In this document: positions 29,047 to 37,953 of the stretch, in pieces
Numbering within the stretch: position 1 is the first letter of the stretch
Layout of the letters: every line of letters starts with the position of its first letter
From: Panacagrimonas sp052387695
Lineage (GTDB): Bacteria > Pseudomonadota > Gammaproteobacteria > Nevskiales > Nevskiaceae
Assembly (NCBI GenBank): GCA_052387695.1
Contig: JBQTIX010000059.1
Coordinates: 1-64,000, forward strand
Length of the DNA: 64,000 nucleotides
Direction of reading: 5' to 3'
Notes under the pieces: generated by a model
What the model was told of the DNA's origin: nothing
Databases searched by the model: none
The model's input: only the letters and a program-made list of their open reading frames with translations
Position numbers and translations under genes: made by a program

Positions 29047-29061
29047 GCGCCAACATGGTGC
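29047..29061. promoter_or_regulatory. Candidate NtrC-type enhancer dyad
   Basis: GCGCC-N5-GGTGC is one mismatch from the GCACC-N5-GGTGC dyad bound by NtrC. It lies about 175 bases upstream of the sigma54-like promoter at 29236-29251, a usual distance for an enhancer. A single short dyad is weak evidence alone. Confidence 0.35.
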
Positions 29062-29235
29062 GCGGCGCTCGGCATCAGTGCGCGCTGCGGCGGGCAGGGT
29101 GCGTTGCAACGGGAGCCAGGAGGCTTCCGAACATCGCGCGAAATCGGCGCAAGCCCTTGTCGCCAATAGCTGGCGCGAACTCCGGCCGTCGAGCGAAGCC
29201 CTTATTGCAGAGCGCTTGAGGTGCCGCAGCGCGGT

Positions 29236-29251
29236 TGGCGCGCTGTTTGCA
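29236..29251 (+). promoter_or_regulatory. Candidate sigma54 (-24/-12) promoter of the nitrate assimilation operon
   Basis: TGGCGC-N5-TTGCA has the invariant GG (29237-29238) and GC (29249-29250) at correct spacing and differs from consensus TGGCAC-N5-TTGCA at one base. Transcription would begin near 29261, about 100 bases before the transporter ATG. Nitrogen control of nitrate assimilation by sigma54/NtrC is well established in several gammaproteobacteria. Confidence 0.55.
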
Positions 29252-29360
29252 ACTTCGGTCAGGCGTGATCAATGACGATCGCGTTTTGTAAGCCACGCAG
29301 CCAACGGCGGTTGCGGCCCCGCGCGCATTGAAAGCGCGCCTCGCCACAACCGGAGTCCGC

Positions 29361-30740
29361 ATGACTGTCGTGCCGGCCGTCAAGGCCACAATGCAGAAGG
29401 CGACCAGCGTTCAGCTCGCCTCCCTCGCCACGCCGCAGATGCGTGCTTTCCATCTGACCTGGATGGCGTTCTTCGTCTGCTTCTTCGCCTGGTTCGCCTG
29501 CGCACCGCTGATGCCGGTGATCAAGGGCGCCTTCGGGCTCACCAAGGACCAGATCGCCAACATCAACATCGCCGCGGTGGCCGTCACGATCCTGGTGCGG
29601 CTGATCATCGGACCGCTGTGTGATCGCATCGGCCCGCGCAAGGCCTACACCGGGTTGCTGCTGATCGGTGCCGTTCCGGTGTTCGGCGTCGCTGCAAGTC
29701 AGAGTTACGAGAGTTTCCTGTTCTTCCGGCTGCTGATCGGCGCGATCGGCGCCAGCTTCGTCATCACGCAGTACCACACCTCGGTGATGTTCGCGCCCAA
29801 CGTGGTGGGCACGGCCAACGCGGCGGCCGCAGGCTGGGGCAATGCCGGTGGCGGCGCCACCCAGGCCCTGATGCCGCTGATCCTGACGGCCGTGATCAGC
29901 CTGGGCGTCGAACAGGTCTTCGGCTGGCGCATCGCGCTGCTGGTGCCCGGCGTGCTGATGGTGGTGATGGCGGTGCTGTACTGGCGTTACACGCAGGACT
30001 GCCCGGCGGGAAATTTTTCCACGCTGCGCGCCACCGGACTGATGCCGGACGGCGGCAGGAAGGCCAGCTGGTTCAGCTTCAAGAAAGCCTGCGGCAACTA
30101 TCGCGTGTGGATGCTGTTCGTGACCTACGCGGCCTGCTTCGGGGTGGAGATTTTCATCCACAACATCGCGGCGCTTTATTACGTCGATCGCTTCGAGCTG
30201 TCACTGAAGGAAGCGGGCTTCGCAGTCGGCATCTTCGGCCTGCTGGCGCTGTTCGCCCGTGCGCTGGGCGGCATGGCTTCGGACCGGATCGCGAAGACCC
30301 GCGGACTCGACGGTCGCACCACCCTGCTGTTCGTGCTGATCCTCGGCGAGGGCCTGGGCCTGTTGTGGTTCGCGCAGGTGGACACCGTGGCCATTGCGAT
30401 CGTCGCGATGACGGTGTTCGGCGTGTTCACCCACATGGCCTGCGGCGCGACGTATGCGCTGGTGCCCTTCATCGACCGCAACGCGCTCGGCGGTGTCGCC
30501 GGGATCATCGGCGCCGGCGGCAATGTCGGCGCGGTGGCCGCGGGCTTCCTGATGAAGGGCACGGCCGACACCCAGCAATGCCTGTTCATCCTCGGTGGGC
30601 TGGTCACGGTTTCCGCGGTCTGCGCCATCGCCGTGCGCTTCTCGGCGGAGCACAAGACGCGCGAGCAACAGCTTTACGAACAGGCTGTGTTAGAGCGCGC
30701 GGCCAATGGCGTGCCGGATCGAACGGCCGCCGTCGCCTGA
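29361..30740 (+). CDS. Nitrate/nitrite transporter, MFS (NarK/NasA family)
   Basis: This 459-aa MFS permease has about 12 hydrophobic helices and NarK-family signatures: RLIIGPLCDRIGPRKAY and two glycine-rich nitrate-signature-like stretches (GWGNAGGGATQALMP, GIIGAGGNVGAVAAGFLM). It would import nitrate for assimilation. The ATG at 29361 has a GGAG Shine-Dalgarno; an in-frame TTG at 29328 is less likely. It is the first gene of the operon, 39 bases before nirB, and downstream of the candidate sigma54 promoter. Confidence 0.92.
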   Translation: MTVVPAVKATMQKATSVQLASLATPQMRAFHLTWMAFFVCFFAWFACAPLMPVIKGAFGLTKDQIANINIAAVAVTILVRLIIGPLCDRIGPRKAYTGLLLIGAVPVFGVAASQSYESFLFFRLLIGAIGASFVITQYHTSVMFAPNVVGTANAAAAGWGNAGGGATQALMPLILTAVISLGVEQVFGWRIALLVPGVLMVVMAVLYWRYTQDCPAGNFSTLRATGLMPDGGRKASWFSFKKACGNYRVWMLFVTYAACFGVEIFIHNIAALYYVDRFELSLKEAGFAVGIFGLLALFARALGGMASDRIAKTRGLDGRTTLLFVLILGEGLGLLWFAQVDTVAIAIVAMTVFGVFTHMACGATYALVPFIDRNALGGVAGIIGAGGNVGAVAAGFLMKGTADTQQCLFILGGLVTVSAVCAIAVRFSAEHKTREQQLYEQAVLERAANGVPDRTAAVA

Positions 30741-30779
30741 GCCAACCATGAATAAGCAAAAGCCTCTGGAGTCGCCCTG

Positions 30780-33326
30780 ATGAAGCTGGTCGTCGTCGGT
30801 AATGGAATGGTGGGTCACAAGCTGCTGGAGCAGCTCCTGGCCGCGCCGGTTGCGGGTCTTGAAATCACCGTGCTGTGCGAGGAGCCGCGACCGGCTTACG
30901 ACCGCGTGCACCTGTCGGAATTCTTCAGCGGCAAGACCGCGCAGGATCTGTCGCTGGTCACGCCCGGATTTTTCGAGCAAGCCGGACTGGTGCTGCGTCT
31001 CGACGCCAAGGCCGTAGGGATCGACCGCAAGGCCAAGGCGGTCATCACCGCTACGGGCGAGGCGGTGCCCTACGACCGTCTGGTGCTCGCCACCGGCTCA
31101 TATTCTTTTGTCCCGCCCATCCCCGGCCGCGACCGCTCCGGCTGCTTCGTCTATCGCACGATCGAAGATCTGGAGGCGATGACCGCATGGGGCGCAAGGT
31201 CCAAAGTCGGTGTGGTCATCGGCGGCGGTTTGCTCGGTCTGGAATGCGCCAAGGCGCTCAAGGACATGAACCTCACCACGCACGTGGTCGAATTCGCGCC
31301 GCGGCTGATGGCCGTGCAGGTGGACGAAGGCGGCGGGCGCACCCTGCGGCGCAAGATCGAGGCGCTCGGCGTCACCGTCCACACGCAGAAGAACACGACG
31401 GAAATCGTCGAGGGCTCGGGTCTGGGCATCGGCGGCCGGCACGCGATGAAATTCGCGGATGGCAGCCAGCTCGAGACCGACATGATCGTGTTCTCTGCCG
31501 GCATCCGTCCGCGCGACGAGCTGGCGCGACAGTCGGGCCTGACGATGGGTGCGCGCGGCGGCATCGTGATCGACAACCATTGTCGTACGAACGATCCGGA
31601 CATCTTCGCGATCGGCGAGTGCGCGCTGTGGGACGGCAAGATTTTCGGGCTGGTCGCGCCGGGATATGAGATGGCGCGGGTCTGCGCCGAGAATCTGATC
31701 CCCCGCGAGACCGCGACGGCGGTGCCCGAATTCACCGGCGCCGACATGAGCACCAAGCTCAAGCTGATGGGCGTCGACGTGGCCAGCATCGGCGATGCGC
31801 ACGGCGCGACGCCGGGCAGCCTGGCCTACGTGTTCAGCGACGAGGTCGAAGGCCACTACAAGAAGCTGGTCGTGAGCAGCGACAAGAAAAAACTGCTCGG
31901 CGCCGTGCTGGTCGGCGAGGCTGCCGACTACGGCAATTTGTTGATGCTCGCGCTCAACGGTATTCCCCTTCCCGAGCGGCCGGAAGAATTGATCCTGCCC
32001 GCACGCGAAGGCGGATCTGCCAAGGGCCTGGGCGTGGACCTGCTGCCGCCCAGCGCGATGATCTGTTCGTGCAATAACGTCAACAAGGGTCAACTCTGTT
32101 CCGCGATCGATGAGGGCAACACCTCGCTTGGCGCGCTGAAGAAGTGCACCAAGGCGGCAACGTCCTGTGGCGGCTGCGGGCCGCTGGTCAAGCAGATTCT
32201 CGACGCCGAACTGAAGCGCAAGGGCGTCACGGTCTTCAATCACCTGTGCGAGCACTTCGCCTACTCGCGACAGGAGCTGTTTCACCTCGTGAAGATGGCG
32301 AAGCTCAAGACCTTCGACGAGACGCTCAAGGCGCACGGCAAAGGTCGTGGCTGCGACATCTGCAAGCCGGCGGTGGCATCGATCCTGGCCGCTCAGAACA
32401 ACGAGTTCGTGCTCAAGCCCAAGCACGCCGGCATCCAGGACACCAACGATTACTACCTCGCCAACCTGCAGAAGGACGGTACCTACTCCGTGGTGCCTCG
32501 CATTCCAGGCGGCGAGATCACGCCGGAAAAACTCATTGTCATCGGCAGGGTCGCGCAGCGCTTCGGGCTCTACACCAAGATCACCGGCGGCCAGCGTATC
32601 GATCTGTTCGGCGCGAGAGTCGAACAGCTTCCGCTGATCTGGAAGGACCTCGTCGAAGCCGGCTTCGAATCCGGTCACGCCTATGGCAAGGCCCTGCGTA
32701 CGGTGAAGTCCTGCGTCGGCAGCACCTGGTGCCGCTACGGCGTGCAGGACTCGGTGAGCATGGCGATCAAGGTGGAGGAGCGTTACCGCGGCATGCGCAG
32801 TCCGCACAAGCTCAAGATGGCGGTGTCCGGCTGCACGCGCGAATGCGCCGAGGCGCAGAGCAAGGACGTCGGCGTGATCGCCACCGAGAAGGGCTGGAAC
32901 CTTTACGTGTGCGGCAACGGTGGCATGAAGCCGCGTCACGCCGACCTGCTGGCGACCGATCTCGATGACGCGACGCTGATCCAATACATCGACCGCTTTT
33001 TCATGTTCTACATCCGCACCGGCGATCGCCTGCAGCGCACCTCGGTGTGGCTGGAAAATCTGGAAGGCGGCATCGACTACGTGAAGAAGGTCGTGTGCGA
33101 AGACTCGCTCGGTATCGGCGCGGAGCTGGAAGCCGAGATGCAGCAACTGGTCGACACCTACGAGTGCGAGTGGAAGAAGGCGATCAACACGCCGGAGACG
33201 CTCAAGCGTTTCCGCCATTTCGTCAATTCGCAGGAAGCGGACGGCAACATCCAGTTCGTCGACGAGCGCGGCCAGATCCGGCCCATCACCAAGGTCGAAC
33301 GTGCCAAGACGACAGAGGAAGTCTGA
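30780..33326 (+). CDS. nirB: Assimilatory nitrite reductase [NAD(P)H] large subunit
   Basis: This 848-aa subunit reduces nitrite to ammonium with NAD(P)H. An N-terminal FAD/NAD(P) oxidoreductase part (VVVGNGMVGHKLLE; GVVIGGGLLGLECA) is followed by BFD-type [2Fe-2S] ligands (CSCNNVNKGQLC, SCGGCGP). A siroheme/[4Fe-4S] reductase part carries SCVGSTWCRYG and SGCTRECAEAQSKD. Length and order match NirB. Siroheme would come from CysG (54514-55917). The nirD GTG start is one base past its stop codon. Confidence 0.96.
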   Translation: MKLVVVGNGMVGHKLLEQLLAAPVAGLEITVLCEEPRPAYDRVHLSEFFSGKTAQDLSLVTPGFFEQAGLVLRLDAKAVGIDRKAKAVITATGEAVPYDRLVLATGSYSFVPPIPGRDRSGCFVYRTIEDLEAMTAWGARSKVGVVIGGGLLGLECAKALKDMNLTTHVVEFAPRLMAVQVDEGGGRTLRRKIEALGVTVHTQKNTTEIVEGSGLGIGGRHAMKFADGSQLETDMIVFSAGIRPRDELARQSGLTMGARGGIVIDNHCRTNDPDIFAIGECALWDGKIFGLVAPGYEMARVCAENLIPRETATAVPEFTGADMSTKLKLMGVDVASIGDAHGATPGSLAYVFSDEVEGHYKKLVVSSDKKKLLGAVLVGEAADYGNLLMLALNGIPLPERPEELILPAREGGSAKGLGVDLLPPSAMICSCNNVNKGQLCSAIDEGNTSLGALKKCTKAATSCGGCGPLVKQILDAELKRKGVTVFNHLCEHFAYSRQELFHLVKMAKLKTFDETLKAHGKGRGCDICKPAVASILAAQNNEFVLKPKHAGIQDTNDYYLANLQKDGTYSVVPRIPGGEITPEKLIVIGRVAQRFGLYTKITGGQRIDLFGARVEQLPLIWKDLVEAGFESGHAYGKALRTVKSCVGSTWCRYGVQDSVSMAIKVEERYRGMRSPHKLKMAVSGCTRECAEAQSKDVGVIATEKGWNLYVCGNGGMKPRHADLLATDLDDATLIQYIDRFFMFYIRTGDRLQRTSVWLENLEGGIDYVKKVVCEDSLGIGAELEAEMQQLVDTYECEWKKAINTPETLKRFRHFVNSQEADGNIQFVDERGQIRPITKVERAKTTEEV

Positions 33327-33327
33327 C

Positions 33328-33681
33328 GTGACGATCCAGGCACGCTGGACGTTCGTTTGCCGCGTGGACGACATCGTCCCGAACACCGGTGTCTGCGGCA
33401 AGGTGGGAGATACCCAGGTCGCGGTGTTCCGTCTGATGTCTCCCGACGGTGTGGACGAAGGCATCCACGCGATCGCCAACCACGATCCGCGCTCCGGCGC
33501 CAATGTGCTGTCGCGCGGGCTGGTGGGCGACCTCGGCGGCGTGATCGTCGTCGCCTCGCCGGTCTACAAGAATCACTACTGCCTCAAGACCGGCCGCTGT
33601 CTCGAAGACGAGCAGTATTCGGTCATGGTCTTCGAGGTCAGGGTCAGTGACGATGGGTTGATCCTGGTGCGCGAAACATGA
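33328..33681 (+). CDS. nirD: Nitrite reductase [NAD(P)H] small subunit
   Basis: This 117-aa Rieske-fold small subunit of the NirBD enzyme starts with GTG right after nirB. Typical blocks are VCRVDDIVPNTGVCGKVG, IHAIANHDP and SPVYKNHYCLKTGRCLED. As in other NirD proteins the Cys/His ligands of a true Rieske cluster are not all present, so it is structural rather than redox-active. Its TGA overlaps the next ATG (ATGA). Confidence 0.94.
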   Translation: MTIQARWTFVCRVDDIVPNTGVCGKVGDTQVAVFRLMSPDGVDEGIHAIANHDPRSGANVLSRGLVGDLGGVIVVASPVYKNHYCLKTGRCLEDEQYSVMVFEVRVSDDGLILVRET

Positions 33682-34913
33682 CCCGTCCGCGGCAGCGCCT
33701 CGTCGTCGTCGGCAACGGCATGGCGGGCATGCGCACGGTCGAGGAATTGCTGAGGCTCGCGCCGGATCGTTTCGACATCACGGTGTTCGGCTCCGAGCCG
33801 CACGGCAACTACAACCGGATCCTTTTGTCGCCGGTGCTGGCGGGCGAAAAGACGCTCGATGACATCATGCTCAACACGCGCGAGTGGTACGCGCGCAGCG
33901 GCATCAGCCTGCATGCGGGCGATCCGGTGGTGGCGATCGACCGGCAGGCGCGGGTCGTCAAATCGGCGAGCGGCCTGAACGTCGTTTACGACCGCCTCCT
34001 CATCGCAACCGGCTCGACACCCTTCATCATCCCGGTCCCCGGCAGGGATCTGGCGGGCGTGATCGCGTTCCGCGACATCCAGGACGTCGAATCGATGATG
34101 GAAGCCGCGCGCAACCATCGACGGGCGGTCGTGATCGGCGGTGGGCTGCTCGGCCTGGAAGCGGCCAATGGCCTGATGCGCCGAGGCATGGACGTGACGG
34201 TCGTGCACGTCATGGACAGCCTGATGGAGCGCCAGCTCGACAAGCCCGCCGCGCTGCTGCTCAAGAGCTCCCTGGAAAAGCGTGGCCTGCGAATTCTGCT
34301 GGAGGCGAACACCGCCGCGATTCTCGGCGCGGATCGCGTGACCGGCCTGCGATTCAAGGATGGCTCCGAGTTGGAGGCGGACCTGGTGGTGATGGCCGTC
34401 GGCATCCGGCCCAATTTCGAACTGGCGAAGAGTGCCGGCCTGCACTGCGAGCGCGCACTGGTCGTCGACGACACCTTGCAGACTTTTTCAGACCCGCGCA
34501 TCTACGCGGTCGGCGAATGTGTGCAGCATCGCAAGGCTACGTATGGACTGGTTGCACCGCTGTGGGAGCAGGCGCGGGTGTGCGCCGCGCACCTGGCCGG
34601 GCTGGGCCATCAGCGCTATCCCGGATCGGTGACCTCGACCAAGCTCAAGGTCACCGGCATAGACCTGTTTTCGGCTGGCGATTTCATCGGCGGTGCCGAC
34701 ACCGAAGACCTCGTGTTCCGCGATCCGCGTCGCGGCGTCTACAAGCGCCTGGTGCTCAAGAACAACCGCGTCATTGGAGCGGTGCTGTACGGCGAAGTGC
34801 GCGACGGCCCCTGGTATTTCGAGCTGATGCAGAAGCGAACCGACGTCACGCCTTTCCGCGCGCGCCTCGCATTTGGCCGTGCCTATTGCGAGCCCGTCGG
34901 CGAAGCCGCATGA
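33678..34913 (+). CDS. FAD/NAD(P)-dependent oxidoreductase, nitrate reductase electron-transfer subunit (NasB-like)
   Basis: This 411-aa pyridine nucleotide-disulfide-type reductase is similar in its N-terminal half to NirB (VVVGNGMAGMRTVEELL, GGGLLGLEAANGL, AVGIRPNFELA). It lacks iron-sulfur cysteine clusters. In assimilatory systems such a subunit feeds electrons from NAD(P)H to the catalytic molybdoprotein NasA, which is the next gene after a 4-base gap. NirB-like duplication is the likely origin. Naming differs among organisms (NasB or NasC), so no symbol is given. Confidence 0.85.
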   Translation: MTRPRQRLVVVGNGMAGMRTVEELLRLAPDRFDITVFGSEPHGNYNRILLSPVLAGEKTLDDIMLNTREWYARSGISLHAGDPVVAIDRQARVVKSASGLNVVYDRLLIATGSTPFIIPVPGRDLAGVIAFRDIQDVESMMEAARNHRRAVVIGGGLLGLEAANGLMRRGMDVTVVHVMDSLMERQLDKPAALLLKSSLEKRGLRILLEANTAAILGADRVTGLRFKDGSELEADLVVMAVGIRPNFELAKSAGLHCERALVVDDTLQTFSDPRIYAVGECVQHRKATYGLVAPLWEQARVCAAHLAGLGHQRYPGSVTSTKLKVTGIDLFSAGDFIGGADTEDLVFRDPRRGVYKRLVLKNNRVIGAVLYGEVRDGPWYFELMQKRTDVTPFRARLAFGRAYCEPVGEAA

Positions 34914-34917
34914 CCTC

Positions 34918-37857
34918 ATGATGGATGGAACGCCGCCCAGTTCCTCCGTGGTCAAGACCACCTGTCCGTATTGTGGGACGGGCTGCGGCGTGGACGTGCG
35001 CGTGTTGCCGGGCAGGGTCGAGGTGACAGGCGACGTCACGCACCCCACCAACTTCGGCCGGCTGTGCGTGAAGGGCTCGGCGCTGGGTGAGACCGTGGGG
35101 CAGAAGGGGCGGTTGCTATATCCGATGATGCGCAGTGCCCCCTCCCCCGTGACAACGGGGGAGGCGGTCCTGGTTTCCGGAGTGACATTGAGTCACTCCG
35201 GAAACCAGGACCGGGGAGGGGGCCCGGTCGGCGCGGAACAGCGCCCCCATCCCGCCGTTGGCTTACCGCAGAGTGCCATCAGGCACTCTGCGGCTGGGCC
35301 AACGGCTCCCCCGCTATCGCGGGGGAAGGAGACAAGCTCGGAACGCGTTTCATGGGACGTTGCCCTCGACCACGTCGCGCAAGGCTTCCAGAAAATCATC
35401 CGCGAACACGGCCCCGATTCAGTCGCGTGGTACGTTTCCGGCCAGTTGCTGACCGAGGATTACTACGTCGCCAACAAGCTCGTGAAGGGCTATGTCGGCA
35501 CCGCCAACATCGACACCAACTCGCGCCTGTGCATGTCTTCGGCCGTGGCCGGACACAAGCGCGCGTTCGGCGAGGACATCGTCCCGGTCAGCTACGAGGA
35601 CTTGGAGACCGCCGACCTCGTCGTGCTGGTCGGGTCCAACACCGCCTGGTGCCATCCCATCCTGTTTCAGCGCATCGTCCGAGCCAAGGAGCGGCGACCG
35701 GAATTGAAGCTGGTGGTGATCGACCCGCGTCGCACGGCGACGACCGAGATGGCAGACCTGCACCTGCCGTTGCGGGCCGGCACCGACGTGTGGCTGTTCA
35801 ACGGCCTGCTGTCCTTCCTGCACCAGCACGGCGTGGTCGATACGGCCTTCGTCGAAAACCACACCACGGGTCTGGCGCGCACGATGGCGATTGCCGACAA
35901 CACCGCGGGCGACCTGCGCTCGGTGGCCGCGCAATGCCGCTTGCAAGAGAGCTCGCTGGCCGAGTTCTACCGGCTGTTCGCACGTACCGAGAAAGTCGTC
36001 ACCGCGTTCTCGATGGGCGTCAACCAGTCTTCGGCCGGCACCGACAAGGTCAACGCCATCATCAATTGCCACCTGCTGACCGGCCGCATCGGCAAGCCGG
36101 GCGCGGGGCCGTTCTCCATCACCGGCCAGCCCAATGCGATGGGTGGCCGCGAGGTCGGCGGGCTCGCCAATCTGCTCGCCGCGCACATGGACCTGGACCA
36201 GCCGGCGCACCGCAAGCTGGTGCAGGATTTCTGGCAGAGCCCCGCCATCGCGGCTAAGCCCGGCCTCAAGGCGGTGGATCTGTTCGACGCGATCGACGAG
36301 GGCCAGGTCAAGGCGGTCTGGATCATGGCGACCAACCCCGTCGTGAGCCTGCCGGATGCGGACAAGGTCAAGCGCGCGCTGGCCAAGTGCGAGTTGGTGG
36401 TGGTGTCGGACATCATGGAACGCACCGACACCACGCCCTACGCGCATGTGCTGCTGCCCGCGGTCGGCTGGGGCGAGAAGGACGGCACCGTCACCAACTC
36501 GGAGCGCTGCATCTCGCGCCTGCGCGCCTTCCTGCCGCCCTCGGGCGAGGCGAAACCGGACTGGTGGATGCTCGCCGAGGTCGGCAAGCGCTGGGGGTTC
36601 GGCGAGCACTTCACGTACGCCGGCGCACACGAGATTTTCGACGAACATTGCCGGCTGACCGCGGCGGGAAACGCCGATCCGGAAGCCGGCGATCAAGCCC
36701 GTCCGAGTGTCTCGCGCTATCTCAACCTGTCCGCGCTGGTGGGTATGGACAAGTCCCGCTTCGACGGCCTGGAGCCGATCCGCTGGCCGGTCGTACCGGG
36801 GCAGTCCACCGAGGCGCATCAGGTCTTTTCCGACGGCCGCTTCTACACCCCCGATCGCCGCGCGCGCCTCGTGCCGACTCCGCCACGCATGCCCGCGAAC
36901 CTGGTGGATGACGACTATCCGCTGGTGCTCAACACCGGCCGTGTGCGCGATCACTGGCACACCATGACCCGCACCGGCCTCGCGCCGACGCTCGCCTCGC
37001 ACGTGTCCGAGCCCTTCGTCGATCTGCACCCGCAAGATGCGCTGATGTGTGGCGTGCGCGAACACGAGCTGGCGAGGGTCAGTTCCCGCTGGGGCAGTTG
37101 CGTGGTGCGCGTGCGCCTGTCCGGTGAGATGCCGCGACGCAACGCCTTCGTCCCCATTCACTGGAATGCACAGTTCGCCTCCGACGCACGCGTGGGGTCG
37201 CTGGTCAATCCGGTGGTCGATCCGATTTCCGGCGAGCCCGAATTCAAGCACACGCCCGTGCGGGTCGAGCCTTTCGGCGTGTCCTGGCACGGTTTTCTGC
37301 TGGTCCGCAGCGGTGACGACGCCTTCGCGCAACGCGCCATCGAGCCGGCAAGCTGGTGGACGCGCATCGCCGGTGCGGAATTCACCCGCTACGAACTGGC
37401 GGGCCGGGGTGCCGTGGCAGACTGGCCCGCCTTTGCACGAGCCGCGCTCGGCGTCACCGATGCCGAAGCCGACTGGCTGGAATACGAGGACCGTACCGCT
37501 CGCCTGTACCGCGCGGCGCACATCGTCGACGATCGCATCGAAGCCTGCCTGTTCGTCTCTCCGCGTCCGGACCTGCCCTCGCGCGCCTGGTTGTCCGGGA
37601 TGTTCGCCAAGCCGAAGCTGGAAGAACTCGACCGCATGGGTCTGCTGGTCGGCGAACCCTTCGATCGCGGCGCCGACACCGGCTCCACGGTCTGCTCCTG
37701 CTACGCCGTCGGCCGCAAGACCATCGAGCACGCCATCCGAAAACACGGCTGCACCACCCCGCAGGCGCTGGGCGCCAAGCTGAGGTGTGGCACCAACTGC
37801 GGCTCCTGCGTGCCGGAGCTCAGGGTCATCATTGCGCAAACGCTGACGCCGGCCTGA
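34918..37857 (+). CDS. nasA: Assimilatory nitrate reductase catalytic subunit (NasA-like), carrying an in-frame repeat insertion
   Basis: This 979-aa molybdopterin oxidoreductase reduces nitrate to nitrite. The N-terminal [4Fe-4S] motif is CPYCGTGCGV..RLCVKGSAL. The Mo-bis-MGD domains follow (ANIDTNSRLCMSSAVAGHKRAFG; RTDTTPYAHVLLPAVGWGEK; NTGRVRDHWHTMTRTG). A C-terminal BFD-like [2Fe-2S] domain (STVCSCYAVG, CGTNCGSCVPEL) is found in many NasA proteins. Between LLYPMMR and ERVSWD, where the family has only a few residues, lie about 69 codons made of palindromic repeat DNA (35134-35340), with no stop. The start is the ATG at 34918 or 34921. Confidence 0.93.
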   Translation: MMDGTPPSSSVVKTTCPYCGTGCGVDVRVLPGRVEVTGDVTHPTNFGRLCVKGSALGETVGQKGRLLYPMMRSAPSPVTTGEAVLVSGVTLSHSGNQDRGGGPVGAEQRPHPAVGLPQSAIRHSAAGPTAPPLSRGKETSSERVSWDVALDHVAQGFQKIIREHGPDSVAWYVSGQLLTEDYYVANKLVKGYVGTANIDTNSRLCMSSAVAGHKRAFGEDIVPVSYEDLETADLVVLVGSNTAWCHPILFQRIVRAKERRPELKLVVIDPRRTATTEMADLHLPLRAGTDVWLFNGLLSFLHQHGVVDTAFVENHTTGLARTMAIADNTAGDLRSVAAQCRLQESSLAEFYRLFARTEKVVTAFSMGVNQSSAGTDKVNAIINCHLLTGRIGKPGAGPFSITGQPNAMGGREVGGLANLLAAHMDLDQPAHRKLVQDFWQSPAIAAKPGLKAVDLFDAIDEGQVKAVWIMATNPVVSLPDADKVKRALAKCELVVVSDIMERTDTTPYAHVLLPAVGWGEKDGTVTNSERCISRLRAFLPPSGEAKPDWWMLAEVGKRWGFGEHFTYAGAHEIFDEHCRLTAAGNADPEAGDQARPSVSRYLNLSALVGMDKSRFDGLEPIRWPVVPGQSTEAHQVFSDGRFYTPDRRARLVPTPPRMPANLVDDDYPLVLNTGRVRDHWHTMTRTGLAPTLASHVSEPFVDLHPQDALMCGVREHELARVSSRWGSCVVRVRLSGEMPRRNAFVPIHWNAQFASDARVGSLVNPVVDPISGEPEFKHTPVRVEPFGVSWHGFLLVRSGDDAFAQRAIEPASWWTRIAGAEFTRYELAGRGAVADWPAFARAALGVTDAEADWLEYEDRTARLYRAAHIVDDRIEACLFVSPRPDLPSRAWLSGMFAKPKLEELDRMGLLVGEPFDRGADTGSTVCSCYAVGRKTIEHAIRKHGCTTPQALGAKLRCGTNCGSCVPELRVIIAQTLTPA
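35134..35340. repeat. Palindromic repeat insertion inside nasA (in frame)
   Basis: This 207-bp block is built of four hairpins. A (35141-35164) has a 10-bp stem CCTCCCCCGT. B (35165-35213) has a perfect 22-bp stem with a 5-base loop. C (35255-35305) has a 12-bp stem CCGCAGAGTGCC inside an 8-bp outer stem CCGTTGGC. D (35307-35326) has an 8-bp stem TCCCCCGC. Its ends match the intergenic element at 325-460. It is a multiple of three long and open in the nasA frame, encoding a Gly/Pro/Ser-rich segment unlike the protein family. Confidence 0.85.
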
Positions 37858-37891
37858 AGGCGACGCGGGATCCTGGAATCGGGGCCGCCGG

Positions 37892-37920
37892 TTGCCTGAA
37901 AAGGCCGTCCCCTTTACAGT
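37892..37920 (+). promoter_or_regulatory. Candidate sigma70 promoter for ilvN-ilvC
   Basis: TTGCCT (37892-37897), a 17-base spacer and TACAGT (37915-37920) lie between nasA and ilvN. Transcription would start near 37927, about 27 bases before the ilvN TTG. It allows ilvNC to be transcribed independently of the nitrate operon. Confidence 0.45.
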
Positions 37921-37953
37921 CGCGCCCCCCCAACTGTCACCCGCCTGCCGCCC

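Noticed and set aside
29085..29115. Another sigma54-like GGGCAGG...TTGCA match upstream of the nitrate operon
   Set aside because: The GG-to-GC spacing is one base too long; the match at 29236-29251 has correct spacing.
31098..33503. 801-codon open frame opposite nirB
   Set aside because: It mirrors the nirB codons in a high-GC gene, has His/Val/Glu-rich low-information sequence and no recognisable domain.
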